From contig CM043963.1 of NCBI GenBank assembly GCA_014529385.2, positions 75,958,412-76,022,411 of the forward strand: 64,000 nt of DNA, given 5' to 3'. The position numbers were made by a program, and so were the translations under genes. The notes beneath the pieces are model-generated. The model had not been told where the DNA came from, did not search any database, and saw only the letters and a list, made by a program, of their open reading frames with translations. This DNA is from Adiantum capillus-veneris. Lineage: Eukaryota > Streptophyta > Polypodiopsida > Polypodiales > Pteridaceae. This document shows positions 43,077 to 54,727 of the stretch, piece by piece. Position 1 is the first letter of the stretch; each line of letters opens with the position of its first letter.

Positions 43077-45300
43077 ACCTTTTTTTGTTGCAAAAATCAC
43101 AATTGTAAGTAGATTATATTATAATAGAAAAATAATTACAAGTACCTTTCATGCCTGTGTCGAGCCATGACAGCTTCCAAGGGTCATCATTACATCGGCT
43201 GATAGAGGAGCCACCCCATGGCAAGGGAATGAGCTCATATGCTCACCCAAGAGTTTCAATCATAACGGCACCTACGATCTTGTTCCATTCATTTGAATTT
43301 ATCTGTTTCCAAATGGCAATGATCGCCTCCTTACTTTCTTAGATTATCTTCGTGAACTTAACTGTTTCTAATGTGCTCTTGAATTTTGGATTATTCCTTG
43401 CCTTCCAAACATGAAAAAAATAGCAAAACCTCACAATTTGTGTGATGACAAGTAGCATCATCAAGAAGTGCGGAGTGCGGCTAGGAAACCGTCGGGCGGG
43501 CCTCTAACTGTGAGAGTTCGCAGCAAAATCAAGCAAGTCGTAGAAGATTTGAGGCTGAAAACACAAAGAACAAAACTCCATCCATGAAAGATTCTCTTTG
43601 AAAAAGAACCAAGATCAACTTAAAACTCTTGTGTGTATGATGATTTGGTGTAGCCTCATTGCCAATTACACAGTGTCAAGAAGTGCAGAGTGCAGCTAGG
43701 AAATCACTAGGCCTCTGACTGTGAGAGTTCGCAGCAAAATCAAGCAAGTCGTAGAAGATTTGAGGCTAAAAACACACTCAAAAAGAACAAAACTCTAGCC
43801 ATGAAAGCTTCTCTTTGAAAAATAACCAAGATCAACTCAAAACTCTTGTGTGTGTGATGATTTGGTGTAGCCTCACTGCTGCTAATTACACAGTTGCAGT
43901 GCTCTTTCACCCTATTAAAAACCCTATACAAACACTTCAATTCTCCGTCGTAGACATTTCATGAAAGCTTCATAACTTCATTATACATTCTCAAGTAGTT
44001 ATTTGAAGAGGGGAAACCCTAATTGGTGGCCTCACAACCTCGAATATAGGGTTGGAACAACACGAGACTGCACTAGCATACATTAGGTGCCGACTTTGTA
44101 TCCCTTCACAGAGGAGCTTATAGTGATCATCTTGTTCTTCTAAAATTTTCCCTCACTCCTCATAGTCACAGCACTGTGAGTGATGTGGCATTTTGAGCCA
44201 TTTTTGATCATTTTTAGCCCAAAAATGCCTTTTTTCGCCCGTAAAAAGCCCAAACGAGTTGGGAAAAATCCCATTGGGCTTAAATTTAATCTTGAAACTC
44301 ATTTTTCCACTTGGAAAGCACTCTAGATGCATCTCTTATGCTCGCGCATGAAACCTGCTATTTTTGGCCGAGATCGCCCGCATTGAACTTTCTAGGTAAA
44401 ACGAGTGTGCCACTTCAATACACTTGACATTTGTACATTTATAAAGCAAAATATGCATATATTTATGTGGAAATGCATGCCACAGTGCCACGTCTAGGAC
44501 CTTGCCTGCCCGGCAAGGTATGTACACGACTACAACTGTGGCATCTATTTTCGCATATATCACACTATGTACATCATAGCATTTGGTCCCACACAACAAA
44601 AGCATTGAGAGTGAGGTAGATATTTTAGTTTCACATTATGCATGTGCCACGGAACAACAACATTTGACTCTTAGACACCTTCCCTCTCAAGAAAAGGTTA
44701 TTCTTGACGAATCCTACTTTCCAGATTTTTGGACCCATTCGTAGATTTTTCTTGCTAGGCCACAAATTTTTGGGCACTCCTTGAAAAGGTGAGTGAGGTC
44801 TTTGCTAGCTGATCTACATTGTGGACATCTATCTAGACCAACTCCCCTAGTGCACACCTTCATCCTAGTCGGCAAGGCTCCCAACAAAACCTTCCACATG
44901 AATACCTTCATTTATGCAGCCATGTTGGGTGCCATACATAGTCTTCGCAACTATCTCCCATCTTGACTCCATCCAATGCTTACCCCACTGCTTATTAAGT
45001 GGAGAGAAACAAACCTTTGAATACATTAGTGTACAATAAAATTATTTAATTTGAGGTTTAAGGAAGTGTCTGTTCTTGGGCCACTGCCAAGATTTCCACT
45101 CAAACTCGGATTCACAATTTGTTAACCCTTTTTAGAGCTCCGCTGATCAATAACCTTTCTGTCCCATTCAGGTTATACTCAAGAGCTTGCTAGATTGTTC
45201 CTTTCCAATTACAAATGCTGTAATCCTAGAGTTGACCAAGAGGTTTGATACCTTTGTTATTAATTTTCTTAGCCCCACTTCTCTCCCATAAAATTTAAAG
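43077..45300 (-). mobile_element. 5'-truncated LINE (non-LTR retrotransposon) remnant
   Basis: Minus strand. zf-RVT domain: KVFMWKVLLGALPTRMKV, GLDRCPQCRSASKDLTHLF, KECPKICGLARKIYEWV (44911-44714), preceded by LNKQWGKHWMESRWEIVAKT (45000-44930) and followed, after an interrupted stretch, by FFHVWKARNNPKFKS (43425-43380). The 3' tail ends in a T-rich run at 43077 (A-tail on minus). It splits the minisatellite, whose next unit resumes at ~45305. Two further LINE tails of the same type are at 55908-56387. Confidence 0.72.
43467..43890. repeat. Tandem duplication of ~212 bp inside the LINE region
   Basis: 43467-43678 and 43679-43890 are direct copies: AAGAAGTGCGGAGTGCGGCT / AAGAAGTGCAGAGTGCAGCT, then a shared GTGAGAGTTCGCAGCAAAAT core. 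They lie between the zf-RVT and tail parts of the LINE, so this is an insertion or local duplication within it. Confidence 0.85.
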
Positions 45301-45910
45301 ATGCACTACCTTGAAAAACTTGTTTTAAATGCTCATATGGTGGATTTAGGATGCACCTACTTCTCTTCTTGAATTTTTACATTGGATAAGGTTGATTTTA
45401 AAATAAAAAAGTGTTCGAGATTGAAAAGAAAATTTTGTGTGCCAATTATCTTTTTATACTCTTACAAAAAGTTATAACATTTTATGTGCCATTATAGATT
45501 CTAAATATTTGTTTGTGTTTCATCTCATTCAGGGAAAACATGGTTCACAAACAAAAAATTGTGATGGTTTGTGTTGATGTTGATGTTGCAAGTGATGATA
45601 ACAGAAAATGGTACTTGGATTTTTATAGAGTGCAAGGTGCACAACTTCATAAAGTGCATATCTTCATAGCTAGTGACAAAGACACTCTAGAAAGGGGGAA
45701 TGGGGGACACACTCAACGCACAAACAGAGGCCTCCCTATAGCTTAGGGCACTCACAACACACTTATCCTCTCAAGAACACCTTCAAAAAGTACAATGCTT
45801 ACTAGCAAAGCTCCGCCTACACACCTCTCAATCACACACACCCTTGGCAATGTGGCAATAGAACACAATCACCCCACAATGTTGAATCCTTGCCCTTCAA
45901 CATAGACAAC

Positions 45911-45958
<48 letters not shown>
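45911..45958. repeat. (CT)n microsatellite
   Basis: About 24 uninterrupted CT dinucleotides. Confidence 0.97.
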
Positions 45959-45961
<3 letters not shown>

Positions 45962-45991
45962 TGTAAAAATCACACACGGCTAATTTGAGGG

Positions 45992-45994
<3 letters not shown>

Positions 45995-46042
<48 letters not shown>
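45995..46042. repeat. (CA)n microsatellite
   Basis: About 23 uninterrupted CA dinucleotides, 36 bp after the CT run. Confidence 0.97.
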
Positions 46043-46046
<4 letters not shown>

Positions 46047-46200
46047 ACACCGCAGATTGCACTAGAGCATAAGACAAGAGAAGGGGTAAGGGGGAATCAA
46101 GGCCAAGAAGCAATGAAGTTTCTTGATTGCTCAACATATATTTACAAGGCGATCAACGTCGGCACAACCAAAAACCTCTGAGAAGTCGTTCCACTATGTG

Positions 46201-46556
46201 CTCTCTCCTCCCTTGAGTTCCCGCCATCCATAAGGGAAGGACCCTCCTTAATCTTGCTTCTTTCTGATAGGGAAAAAGCATAGAGAAGCAAAAAAAAAAT
46301 AAAATGCCCAAGAGCTCACCTCTTTTCAAAACGTTTTTTCCCCTTTTGGGGAGTACCCCACTTCATTACTTGGAAACTCGCATCTGATTGGGCCATTTTT
46401 TTGGCATCCATTTGGAAATTCTTGAAGACATTTCCTTTCTCTCCCTTGTGCACACTTTGAAAAGGGGGAAACAATGGCACCATCGTTGCTCCCTTTGAGT
46501 GACTTTGCCTTCAAAAACTCTTTGGGGGAGGGATACCTTTGGCCCTGTGTGAATGC
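46201..46556. repeat. Left copy of ~360-bp direct repeat
   Basis: Matches 49378-49742 from CTCCCTTGAGTTC[C/T]CGCCATCC to CTTTGGCCCT[G/A]TGTGAATG. Shared blocks include CCCCACTTCATTACTTGGAA and GCTCCCTTTGAGTGACTTTG. On the minus strand the repeat covers untranslated sequence and the first codons (MARTQG-like) of the ORF at 48290-49412. Confidence 0.85.
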
Positions 46557-47597
46557 ACCCTCGCAGGCCCGCTTCCATGTCGTCACCTTGCTCATGTTTT
46601 CCACTACTGCCGAAATTGGCCCATGGTCGCCCCCGTATGGCCAGCATTGCCAAGACAACCACCATCCCAAAACACGCATGCACACAACGCCGCCAACGCT
46701 TGCAGCCATAGCCAAGGGAGCTCCATGAGCCCCTCTCCCTTTGTGACACCCCAAGTGCATCACGTTCTACCCCATATACCATGCACCGCTGCCTCATGCT
46801 TCCCCCTGTGGGATTATTGGGCCTCCACATGGCAGCCTTATGTGACTCGCCTCCAAAGCCTCCCAAAAATCCCCCAAAATCTAAAAAAAAACCTCATATT
46901 TTTCTCTAGCTTAAACCTGCTGCCACTTGGTGCACAATTGTCCAACAATTGAGCTACAAAGCTCGAGAAAACTTGCCATTTTTGGCTTCAATCCGCATGG
47001 AGCTCACCTCATCCCAAGAGTTCTAGGCCTGTAAATCCAAGCCTCCAAAGTTGGCAGAAAGCGTCTAGCACTTTACATCCGAGTCAGTGCCTCGAAATTC
47101 GTCCTGGCATAACTTGTCGTCCATGACTCTGATTAAGGAGCCATCGATTCTTGATAGACCTACATGACAAGCACTACCCTTTGAGAATTTTAGTGAGGCC
47201 CTAAAACTTGTAGATGGCATGCTTTCCAATATGACGAAGTGGGCACACAATTGGCCCTCGGTAAACTTTCAAAGGGCCATAACTTCCCCCTGGAGCTCAG
47301 ATTGATGATACGAGAAGACTGGCATGCTCAACAACTCAAGCCCCACATACCCATCTCCCCATTCTAGCCCGGGCCACCTATCCCCACATGCCTTGCCGTG
47401 CCCGTCAAAAATCCGCAAGACCCTCTAAGTTTTAAACTGCTCAATCTTTTACACCATGGCTCTGTTTGATGAGCCGTCTGGACAGGCTTCTAGAGTACTT
47501 TGAACACAACATTCTAGGACACAATTCCCACATTTGGAATACTTTGACCTTCCATCCCAATTAGCCCACTATGGAGGACTTCCTGGCATAAGATTAT
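46557..47597. other. Unassigned sequence
   Basis: Overlapping minus ORFs of 145 and 166 residues (46326-46866) have no recognisable motif and cross the repeat boundary; I do not treat them as genes. The phrases CCTGGCATAA and AAAGTTGGCAGA recur (47040, 47105, 47585, 47695), hinting at an old degenerate repeat. Confidence 0.35.
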
Positions 47598-48036
47598 GTG
47601 AAATTTGGCCTCACAAAGGGGCCATTTAAGGAGTTTGACTTTACCTCTCTCTACAAAAACAGGCGCATGGATAAAATTTTGCAAACAAACTCCAAAGTTG
47701 GCAGAGGTTTGATAGTTAGAATGTCCTATTCAAGCTCTATCTACTGATATATAGCACGCCATGCAATTCCTCATATTTTAGAAGATTCTTTTTTTGATTC
47801 ACTTAGATTTCGATAGAGTTGTCACATCATAGGTGAATAAAAAAAGAATCTTCTAAATACAAGGAATCTCATGACGTGCTATATATTAGTAGCTAGAGCT
47901 TGAAGAGGACATTCTAATTGTCAAAACCTCCACCAAATTTGGAGTTTGTTTGCAAAAACTTATCCATGCGCCCGTTTTAGTAGAGAGAGGTAAAGTCAAA
48001 CTCCTTAAAGGGCTCCTTTGTGAGTCCAAATTTCAC
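47598..48036. repeat. Fold-back: two ~205-bp inverted arms with a 30-bp loop
   Basis: Left arm 47598-47802 (GTGAAATTTGG inward to GATTCAC) is the diverged reverse complement of right arm 47833-48036 (GTGAAT to CCAAATTTCAC). The innermost part pairs perfectly: TTAGAAGATTCTTTTTTT with its complement at 47839-47856. No target duplication recognised at the outer ends. It may be a MITE-like fold-back or an inverted duplication; a transcript would form a long hairpin. Confidence 0.88.
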
Positions 48037-48289
48037 CTAATGAAAACCGCTTTAAGCACACATTTCAACTGCCACTGTCTTGCCCAGGTCTTTCACAATT
48101 GCCTCAACAGTTTACCATGCACGTCAACATACATAGCATTGCACTGCGCACTTCCGATCATGGACCAACTTTGGTTGCACCATCATTGTCCACCCCGTAG
48201 TTGAACATTTGTGTTCAACCACAAGCATATGTATAGATCTTAAAAATTTCCACATCACACAAACAAACTGTGAAAATTGAAACCTACTA

Positions 48290-49412
48290 CCATATGTATA
48301 AAAATTGGCTCCGGCTACGTGCATCACTTTCCCAAGTAGGTTTCCCAACCCCCTGCATTATAACATGGTTACCACTCTGGTCGAACACCTGGCTTTGGTC
48401 TCGTCCATCCACCTGTAGCAGCCACTTATAGTGTTGCATCCCAGTGCACAACAAATCATCCACATAAATTTTCTTTGGCATACTTCCACCTCTCCAAGAA
48501 TCCAACGGAAAATTGTCCATTTCGAATCAAGCATCACCAAACACATTACCACTCTCATCAGACATAGCATCACTCAAACTGAACATACCATGCCCTCCCT
48601 CCCACCCATATCCTTTTCTCGATATGGAACCACCTGTACATCCTCTATGATTGGAGCTACCCTAACTGGCATTCTTGCATATGAACCACCCTGTCTTTCT
48701 ATAGCCATAGAACCCTTGTTTCCTCTTGCATCGGTACATCCCTCTGCACCAATCTCGACTCAGCTACCATTGCTTCAACTTGTCTTGGCACCACAACACC
48801 TGGTAGACCGTACCTGGCTTTGCACTTCTTAAGAATATTCCAAGTCCACACTTTTGCTAGAGCCACCACTTCCTTGTATGACATCCGGCCATCAATTTCT
48901 ACCTTGTCTCACACTTCTTCATGCAAGCAATCTAAAAATTTTCTCAACTTTAAAAAACTATCATTCTCTGTGTAGAAGTTACCTTTATCAACTTCCCCCA
49001 ATGGGATTTGAACTCCCAAAAAAATGCCTGAAACCCCTTCCAAGCTCTTATTTAAACTGTCTAGCCTTTGCTTCACCTCATCTAGATGCAAATCTGGCAC
49101 AAAATTGCTTCAAAAACCTGCTTCCAAGGCTTTGATATTTGTCTTCACTTCATCCTGTAGGCCATTGAACCATAGCCTTACTTTACCATGAACCAGGAGC
49201 GAGAAAATTTGCACTGCACTGTCTCCTCTTGATACACTACTCTCCAATAGAAACAAACCCTAATCCTGTAGGCACACCTCTATGTCTTCAACACTTGTGA
49301 AGATCAAAAATCTTGACCATGCCATCCTTAGCAAACTCTGCTCTTCAAAGGCCGTACGTTTGGCATCACCAAAATCAACCCTCCCTTGAGTTCTCGCCAT
49401 CCAAAAGGGAAG
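48290..49412 (-). pseudogene. Gag-like ORF of an unidentified element
   Basis: Minus strand. Starts near MARTQGRVDFGDAKRTAFEE (49400), with KVRLWFNGLQDEVKTNIKAL (~49170), DEVKQRLDSLNKSLEGVSGI (~49060), RMSYKEVVALAKVWTWNILK (~48880), RYGLPGVVVPRQVEAMVAES (~48800), and further open stretches to 48290. LWFNGL recalls the A-W-- L core of plant Gag domains, but this is a weak match and I cannot assign a family. At least three stops interrupt it. Flanked by the ~360-bp direct repeats. Confidence 0.4.
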
Positions 49413-49742
49413 CTCCCTCGTTGATCTTGCTTCCTTTTGATAGGGCAAAAGCACAAAGAAGCCAAAAAAATACTTGCCCAAGAGCTTGCCTCTTTTCAAA
49501 AACTTTTTTTCTCTTTTATGGAATACCCCACTTCATTACTTGGAAACTTGCATATGATTGGCCCATTCTTTGGCACCCATTTGGACATTCTTGAATATTT
49601 TTCCTTTCTCTCCCTTGTGCACACTCTAAACCCCATTTTACTCAAGGGGGGAAACGACGATACCGTCCTTGCTCCCTTTGAGTGACTTTGCCTTCAAAAA
49701 AGATTTGGGGGAGGGGCGACCTTTGGCCCTATGTGAATGTGC
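49378..49742. repeat. Right copy of ~360-bp direct repeat
   Basis: Partner of 46201-46556. It carries an extra CTAAACCCCATTTTACT segment near 49627. Lying on both sides of the gag-like ORF, the pair could be decayed LTRs, but the overlap with the ORF start and lack of TG...CA ends argue against typical LTRs. Confidence 0.8.
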
Positions 49743-49998
49743 CCAGCCAAGTATAACAAAATAATATGAAATGGGAGAAAAAAAAATCATTATTGTTGTA
49801 TGTGGTAGAAATCTCCTCCAAATTATCACATGGATTCTCCTTATTAAGTGAGAGACCTAGAGGAACTGCTTTGACAATCCTCCTCCCTACCACCCTCTAT
49901 ATACACTCTTACTAGCCCTCTTTAGGATTCCCAATCCCCATTGAAGTAGTCCACACCCTTGGCCTAGGTCCGTGACCCCCTAGGTTGGCCCTTGGCAT

Positions 49999-50140
49999 TA
50001 CAAGACTCCCCACTTGAAGAAGTATATTTGCCTGCAAAAACAAAAAAGGAAAATTTCTTCTTGAGAAAACTAATGTTTTCCCAAGTGGCACCTTCTTTAG
50101 GATGCTTTTTCCACTTGACTAAAGCTTGTTGACACACATG
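49999..50140 (-). pseudogene. Chromodomain fragment of a different chromovirus plus LTR edge
   Basis: The minus strand reads QQALVKWKKHPKEGATWENI followed by SFLKKKF: the second half of a plant chromovirus chromodomain. Downstream, AAGTGGGGAGTCT (PPT-like) is followed by TGTAATGCCAAGG at ~49999, a likely LTR start running towards lower coordinates. The family A LTR beginning at 50153 cuts off the rest of its pol. Confidence 0.6.
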
Positions 50141-50152
50141 ATGATGAGTACA

Positions 50153-51644
50153 TGTAATGGAAATGGCCTATAAACTTTCAAATTAGCAAAATTAGGAGAA
50201 TTAAAGAGAGCATTTTTGTGAGATTAGAGAACATAGAGTGTGAACTTAGATGATGGTAGCAACATAATCATAGTACTTAATTAACACTTGGCATGAACAA
50301 TACTTTTGCAAGAGAGAGTTTAGAGAACTTGACAACAATTGATGACTGGATTTATGTGGAGCACGGTCCCCCCTCCAATAGGCATTTGTATTATAGATTC
50401 TCCCATTAAGAGAGACTTGGTACAATACAGTCTTGGTGTTCCTTGTGACCTAGGTGATGCAATGAAGATGGAAAGATTCATGCATCACGAGCATAGCATA
50501 TAATTTTTAAAAGGAATTAACTATCCCAAGCCTTAGTCCCGAGGCCTCAAACACCTTCAAAGGTGGATAGAGCTAGCGAGGAATGAGGATAGGGAAGAGA
50601 AAGAAGAAACATTCATAGGAGAAAGAAATACTTCCTCACTTATCATCACTCTTCTTGCTAGCACACATAATAGCATAGTAATGAAGATGGCAATCTTAAG
50701 CATTGAAGCATGGCTCTTGGTTGGATTTGCATTCCATAGCCAAGAGTGTTGGTGTAGGCTCTCAATTTCTCTACTATCTTAGAGAAGGAGATGGAGCTCC
50801 TGCACTTTGCACTTCACACACTGAGAGTGTGTGTAGGAGAGTATACCCCCTAAGAAACCCCCCTTCTTGATTTGTTCTACCATCCCTTGTAGCTCATGCT
50901 TGAAGCTCATTGGACCCTTCCAGGCCTGGCCAATCACATGCAAGAGGCATATCAAGCAACAAGGGTAGGCTTGGGACAAGTGTCCCCCTTTCCCCTTTGA
51001 GATAGAGGACTTGATAAGTGCTAAAACAATTAATTAAATTAACTAATTTATCATTCGACCCCTTTGGAGGCCAACCAATAGGCTTTAGGCACACCATGAT
51101 GGCAACATCAGGAGGAGCTTGACAAGTGTCCTATTTTCCTTCTTGGTACCAAGCTTGCCTTGTGTGAGAGTGTGTGTTCTCTCTATAGCCCCTACAATTA
51201 GGGCTTGCCCCCTCATGAGTAGGGATTAATTTTGGAATTTTTGAACATCTTACCCTCAAGCACCTTAGTCATGGAGCACCTTAGCACCTTAGTCATTAAG
51301 CACCTCAAGCACCTTAGTCAGCAAGTACAACAAGCACCTGAAGCTTGGGCTAGGTTTGCACCTCAAGCACAACCCTAGCTTACCTAAGGTCAAATAAATT
51401 TTAACATTTACCATTAGATGTATTTAATGAAGCTAAACCTAAGGTCTTTAATCTCCATTAACTAGCCTTGCTCTTTGACAGATCATCCCTCATTTGGACC
51501 CCTTTAACATTGGCCCCGTGTTGAGATAGACCCATAAGCACATGTCTATACTCTAACCCTTGTTCTCGTATATTCTCCCACATTAAATGATCATTTTAAT
51601 ATGAGAAAATCATTTGGGTTGGTTAGATATTAGATTTTATGACA
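50153..51644 (-). mobile_element. 3' LTR of chromovirus copy A3 (diverged)
   Basis: Minus orientation: start TGTCATAAAATCTAATATC at 51644, end near GGCCATTTCCATTACA at 50153. Shares the long CATTAAATGATC/ATATGAGAAAAT start region, the TACAATACA...CTTGGTGTTCCTTG block and the CCAATAGG-type blocks with the LTRs of A1, but is clearly diverged and ~110 bp shorter. It represents an older or separate subfamily. Confidence 0.85.
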
Positions 51645-52029
51645 TTATGTCTCTCTTGAAATCATAGTCGTCCTCGACTATGAGGTAGAAGAAATAAAGC
51701 CTTAGTCATTAGTTAATGTTTCTTAGCAGGTAGAGGATCCCTTTTTACCCTATGACATCATTCCAAAATGGATGACTAATCCATTTGGTGCTTGGGAGAC
51801 GTAGCTGTCGCAAGAATGTCTGCTTTTTAGTCCCATTCTCCCAAGTAGAGTGACAAATTCTACTTGGTGTTTGAGAGACTTCGTCATCAAACACGATTCT
51901 AAGTATGCATATTACTTAAATTTGTGCACATTAAAAAGAGAATTAGTCTTATAAGACAAAAAAATTGGTCATTTATAAGAAATTGTACATTTTATTACTC
52001 TAATGTAGCATTTTAAGCATTGACAAGGT
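51645..52029 (-). promoter_or_regulatory. 3' noncoding region of copy A3 with hairpins
   Basis: Counterpart of 6478-6837. Perfect stems: TCATAGTCG 51662-51670 with CGACTATGA 51675-51683; AAATGGAT 51766-51773 with ATCCATTT 51779-51786; CCAAGTAGA 51841-51849 with TCTACTTGG 51859-51867. All three correspond in position to stems in A1 and here are one to three pairs longer. Confidence 0.65.
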
Positions 52030-53215
52030 TCATACTATCCTTAAGCTGTATTCCTTGAATCCATCTATCATCTTCAAAAGGATAATTTTTGAACTTAATA
52101 AGATACGTCGGATAATCTTACCATGTCTTAGTACCTTGTCTTCATGTTCAAGGATAGCTTCGGGTTGTAGCACGTCTTCTTGGTCTTTGATTTTGGGAGG
52201 GTCTTCAATAATTGGTTCACTTGGTGGCTCTCATTTGTAGGGCTTAAGTAGGTTCACATGAAAAGTATTGTGTATGAGAAAATGGGTGGGAAACTTTAGT
52301 TGATAAGCCATCTTATTGATTGGCTTCAAGATTTGAAAAGGATCATAGTATCGTTTTGCTAGTTTAGCATGATACTTTTGATGGCCCGTAGGATTTCTAC
52401 CTATCGTTTGCCTCAATCGAGCCTTGGAAGACTTAAGTAAGACCCAATCATTTTGTTTAAACGTTAAGGCCCTTTTGTGCTTGTCAACAACAGGTTTTGA
52501 CTTTGTTGAGAGATGGATATAGCCTCCTTAATCTTTTGGAGAGATTCTTGTAGGTCACGGCTATACTCATCGGCAGCGAAGATCTTCCCATGTACTTTAA
52601 GTAACAAGGGAATTTTAGGTCTTCCCTCAATGATTTCAAAAGGTGCTTTTCCCACAGAAGTATGTATAGTATTATTGCACATACTCTACAAGAGGTAAGT
52701 ACTTCTCCCATTGTGAGCATTGATCTACTTTTGTAACATAACTCTTTGGTAGATCGCGTATCGTAAGATTGACTATCTCACTTTGGCCATCTGTTTGTGG
52801 GTGATAGGCCGAAGAGAAATTCAATCTTGTACCTAGATTTTCAAAGATACCTTTCCAAGAATTACTGGTCATTCTAGGATCTTTATCGGACACAATGGAT
52901 GTTCGCAATCCATGGTGTTTGAAAATCTGAGATATGAAGAGAGTTGCCATTTGGTGTGTCTTAATAGTCTTATTGATAGGAATAATGTGTGCTTGTTTGC
53001 TACACTTGTCAACTATTGTCCATATTCCCGTATTCCCATGGATAGACTTGGGTAATCCAAAGATAAAATCCATGGATATACTCTCCCATGGTGAATTTGG
53101 GATAGGCAATGGCTGGAGTAATCCAGGTTGCTTCCCTCTATCATACTTGGTCTTTTGGCATACCACACATTTTGAAACATGCGAAAATAAAATTGGGAAA
53201 GAAAGTTTTCCCACC
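52030..53215 (-). pseudogene. pol: Integrase and chromodomain of copy A3
   Basis: Minus strand. Integrase core: VSKCVVCQKTKYDRGKQPG (half of H2C2), WESISMDFIFG (Asp 1), IVSDKDPRMTSNSW (Asp 2, lost in A1) and HPQTDGQSEIVNLT (Glu), so the catalytic triad is readable. C-terminal YYDPFQILKPINKMAYQLKF (52380-52300) and a frameshifted chromodomain (EHEDKVLRHGKIIR near 52140) follow. A deletion at ~53190 removes the end of RNase H and the first half of the zinc finger. Stops occur at 52670 and 52490. Confidence 0.87.
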
Positions 53216-54719
53216 TCATTTGTTTATCGGAAAGCTTGGTTTGTGTCATGAAGTACTTGAGACTTTGGTGGTCTGTTCGTAACATAAATAAGTACTTAAG
53301 GCTTTGGTGATCCATTCACAGAATGAAAGGAGTCCCTAGTAAATAGTGCTTCCACGAGTATAAGGCATGTATAACTGTGAGGAGTTCCTTTTCATATATG
53401 CCTAGATCTTGCTCAATAGGGTCAAGCCTTCGACTTTCATAGGCTATGGCATGCCCTTCTTGGAGCAAAACAGCTCCAAGGAAATCACCACAGGCGTCAC
53501 ATTGGACCTCAAATGGCTTTGAGAGATCTGGAAGTGTAAGTACAGGTTGAGAGATAAACTTTCTTTAAGATTTTTGAAAGCATTGTTCTCCTTGGCAGAC
53601 CATGTATACCTAAGTTTTTTCTTTGTTAGGTCATGTAATGGTCCCACAATTTGTGAGAACTTTTCTATGAAGCATCTACAGTATGCACACATACCTATAA
53701 AGCTTCTTAGTTCATAAACATTCCTTGGATTAGGCCATCCTCTTATTACCCCTAGCTTTGATGGATCCATTTGGATGCCATCTTGATAGATAATGTGACC
53801 TAAATAATGAATCTCTTGTAAGGAAAACTCACTGTTAAAAAAATATAAAGATTATTTTCTTGTAAGCTTGAAATATTACCTGGAGGTGTTGCTTGTGTTC
53901 GTCTAGTGAATTAGAGTAGATGATCATATCATCAAAGAACAATCCAATAAAGGTTCAGTGAGGCCTAAATAGTTTCTCTATCAAGCGGTTGAATGTGGTT
54001 GGTGCATTGGTCAATCCAAAAGGCATGACAATGTATTCATAAAGACCAAACGTAGTGCAAAATGCAGTCTTTACAATGTCTTGATCAACTATCCTTATTT
54101 GATGGTAGCCACTTTTTAGGTCAATCTTACTGAAGTAGGTCGACCCTTGCAACTTATCAAATAGGTCTTCTACCCATGGAACGGGAAACCTATTTTTGAT
54201 AGTGATCCTATTTAGTGCTCTATAGTTGACACACATACGATATGTGTCATCTTTCTTTGCACTAATAACACGGGTGAGCAAAATGGAGATGAGCTAGGCC
54301 TAACCATGCCCTTCTCAACTAACTCATGCACTTGCCGCATAATCTCCTCTTGTTGAGCTTGAAAAACTCTATAAGGAGGTTTATTAGGCGGAGGAAGAAG
54401 TTCAATTGCATGGTCATCATTGCCTTGTTTAGGGGGTAGTTCACAAGGGATGTCGTCAATAAAAACATCTTGAAATCCCTTGAGAAAATTGGTTAACTCT
54501 AATTCCTTGTGATTGTTTATATTTTCTTTTGCTAAAGCATTAGGTTCATTTTGAGAATCTTTAACAAAAATCATGTACACGGAAATAGAGCTCTTTATTG
54601 ACTTATTGAAAGCTTGCGTATGTACAATGGGTATGGTGTTACCCAATTCCTTAGCATCTATGTACATATCTTTTTCCTTGAACCTAAAGTAGATTTTCCT
54701 TTCAAGGAATTCAACATTG
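53216..54719 (-). pseudogene. pol: Protease end, RT and RNase H of copy A3
   Basis: Minus strand. From 54719: FLERKIYFRFKEKDMYIDAK, then NKPPYRVFQAQQEEIMRQVH (54390-54340), frameshift near 54250, [35 protein letters not shown] (Asp ~54105), [16 protein letters not shown], a stop-laden FDD region (~53940), and LRSFIGMCAYCRCFIEKF (53720-53640). RNase H: NVTPVVISLELFCSKKGMP in shifted frame and a short tandem duplication of DHQSLKY (53315-53250). The protease N-terminal part is displaced to 55335 by a MITE. Confidence 0.87.
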
Positions 54720-54727
54720 GTAGCCAT

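Larger units (their letters stand above)
45361..46190. other. Unassigned sequence with microsatellites
   Basis: A plus ORF at 45513-45746 (MVHKQKIVMVCVDVDVASDD from 45540) has a possible splice acceptor just before it (TCATTCAG). It loosely recalls the start of plant heavy-metal-associated (HMA) proteins but lacks a CxxC, so I do not name it. A (CT)n run lies at 45911-45958 and a (CA)n run at 45995-46042. Confidence 0.4.

Noticed and set aside
45540-45746. Heavy-metal-associated (HMA) protein exon
   Set aside because: Only the first residues loosely fit and the metal-binding CxxC is missing; too weak to call.
46326-46866. Two overlapping minus ORFs of 145 and 166 residues
   Set aside because: They overlap in different frames, cross the edge of a direct repeat and show no domain; the region is GC-richer, which lengthens chance ORFs.
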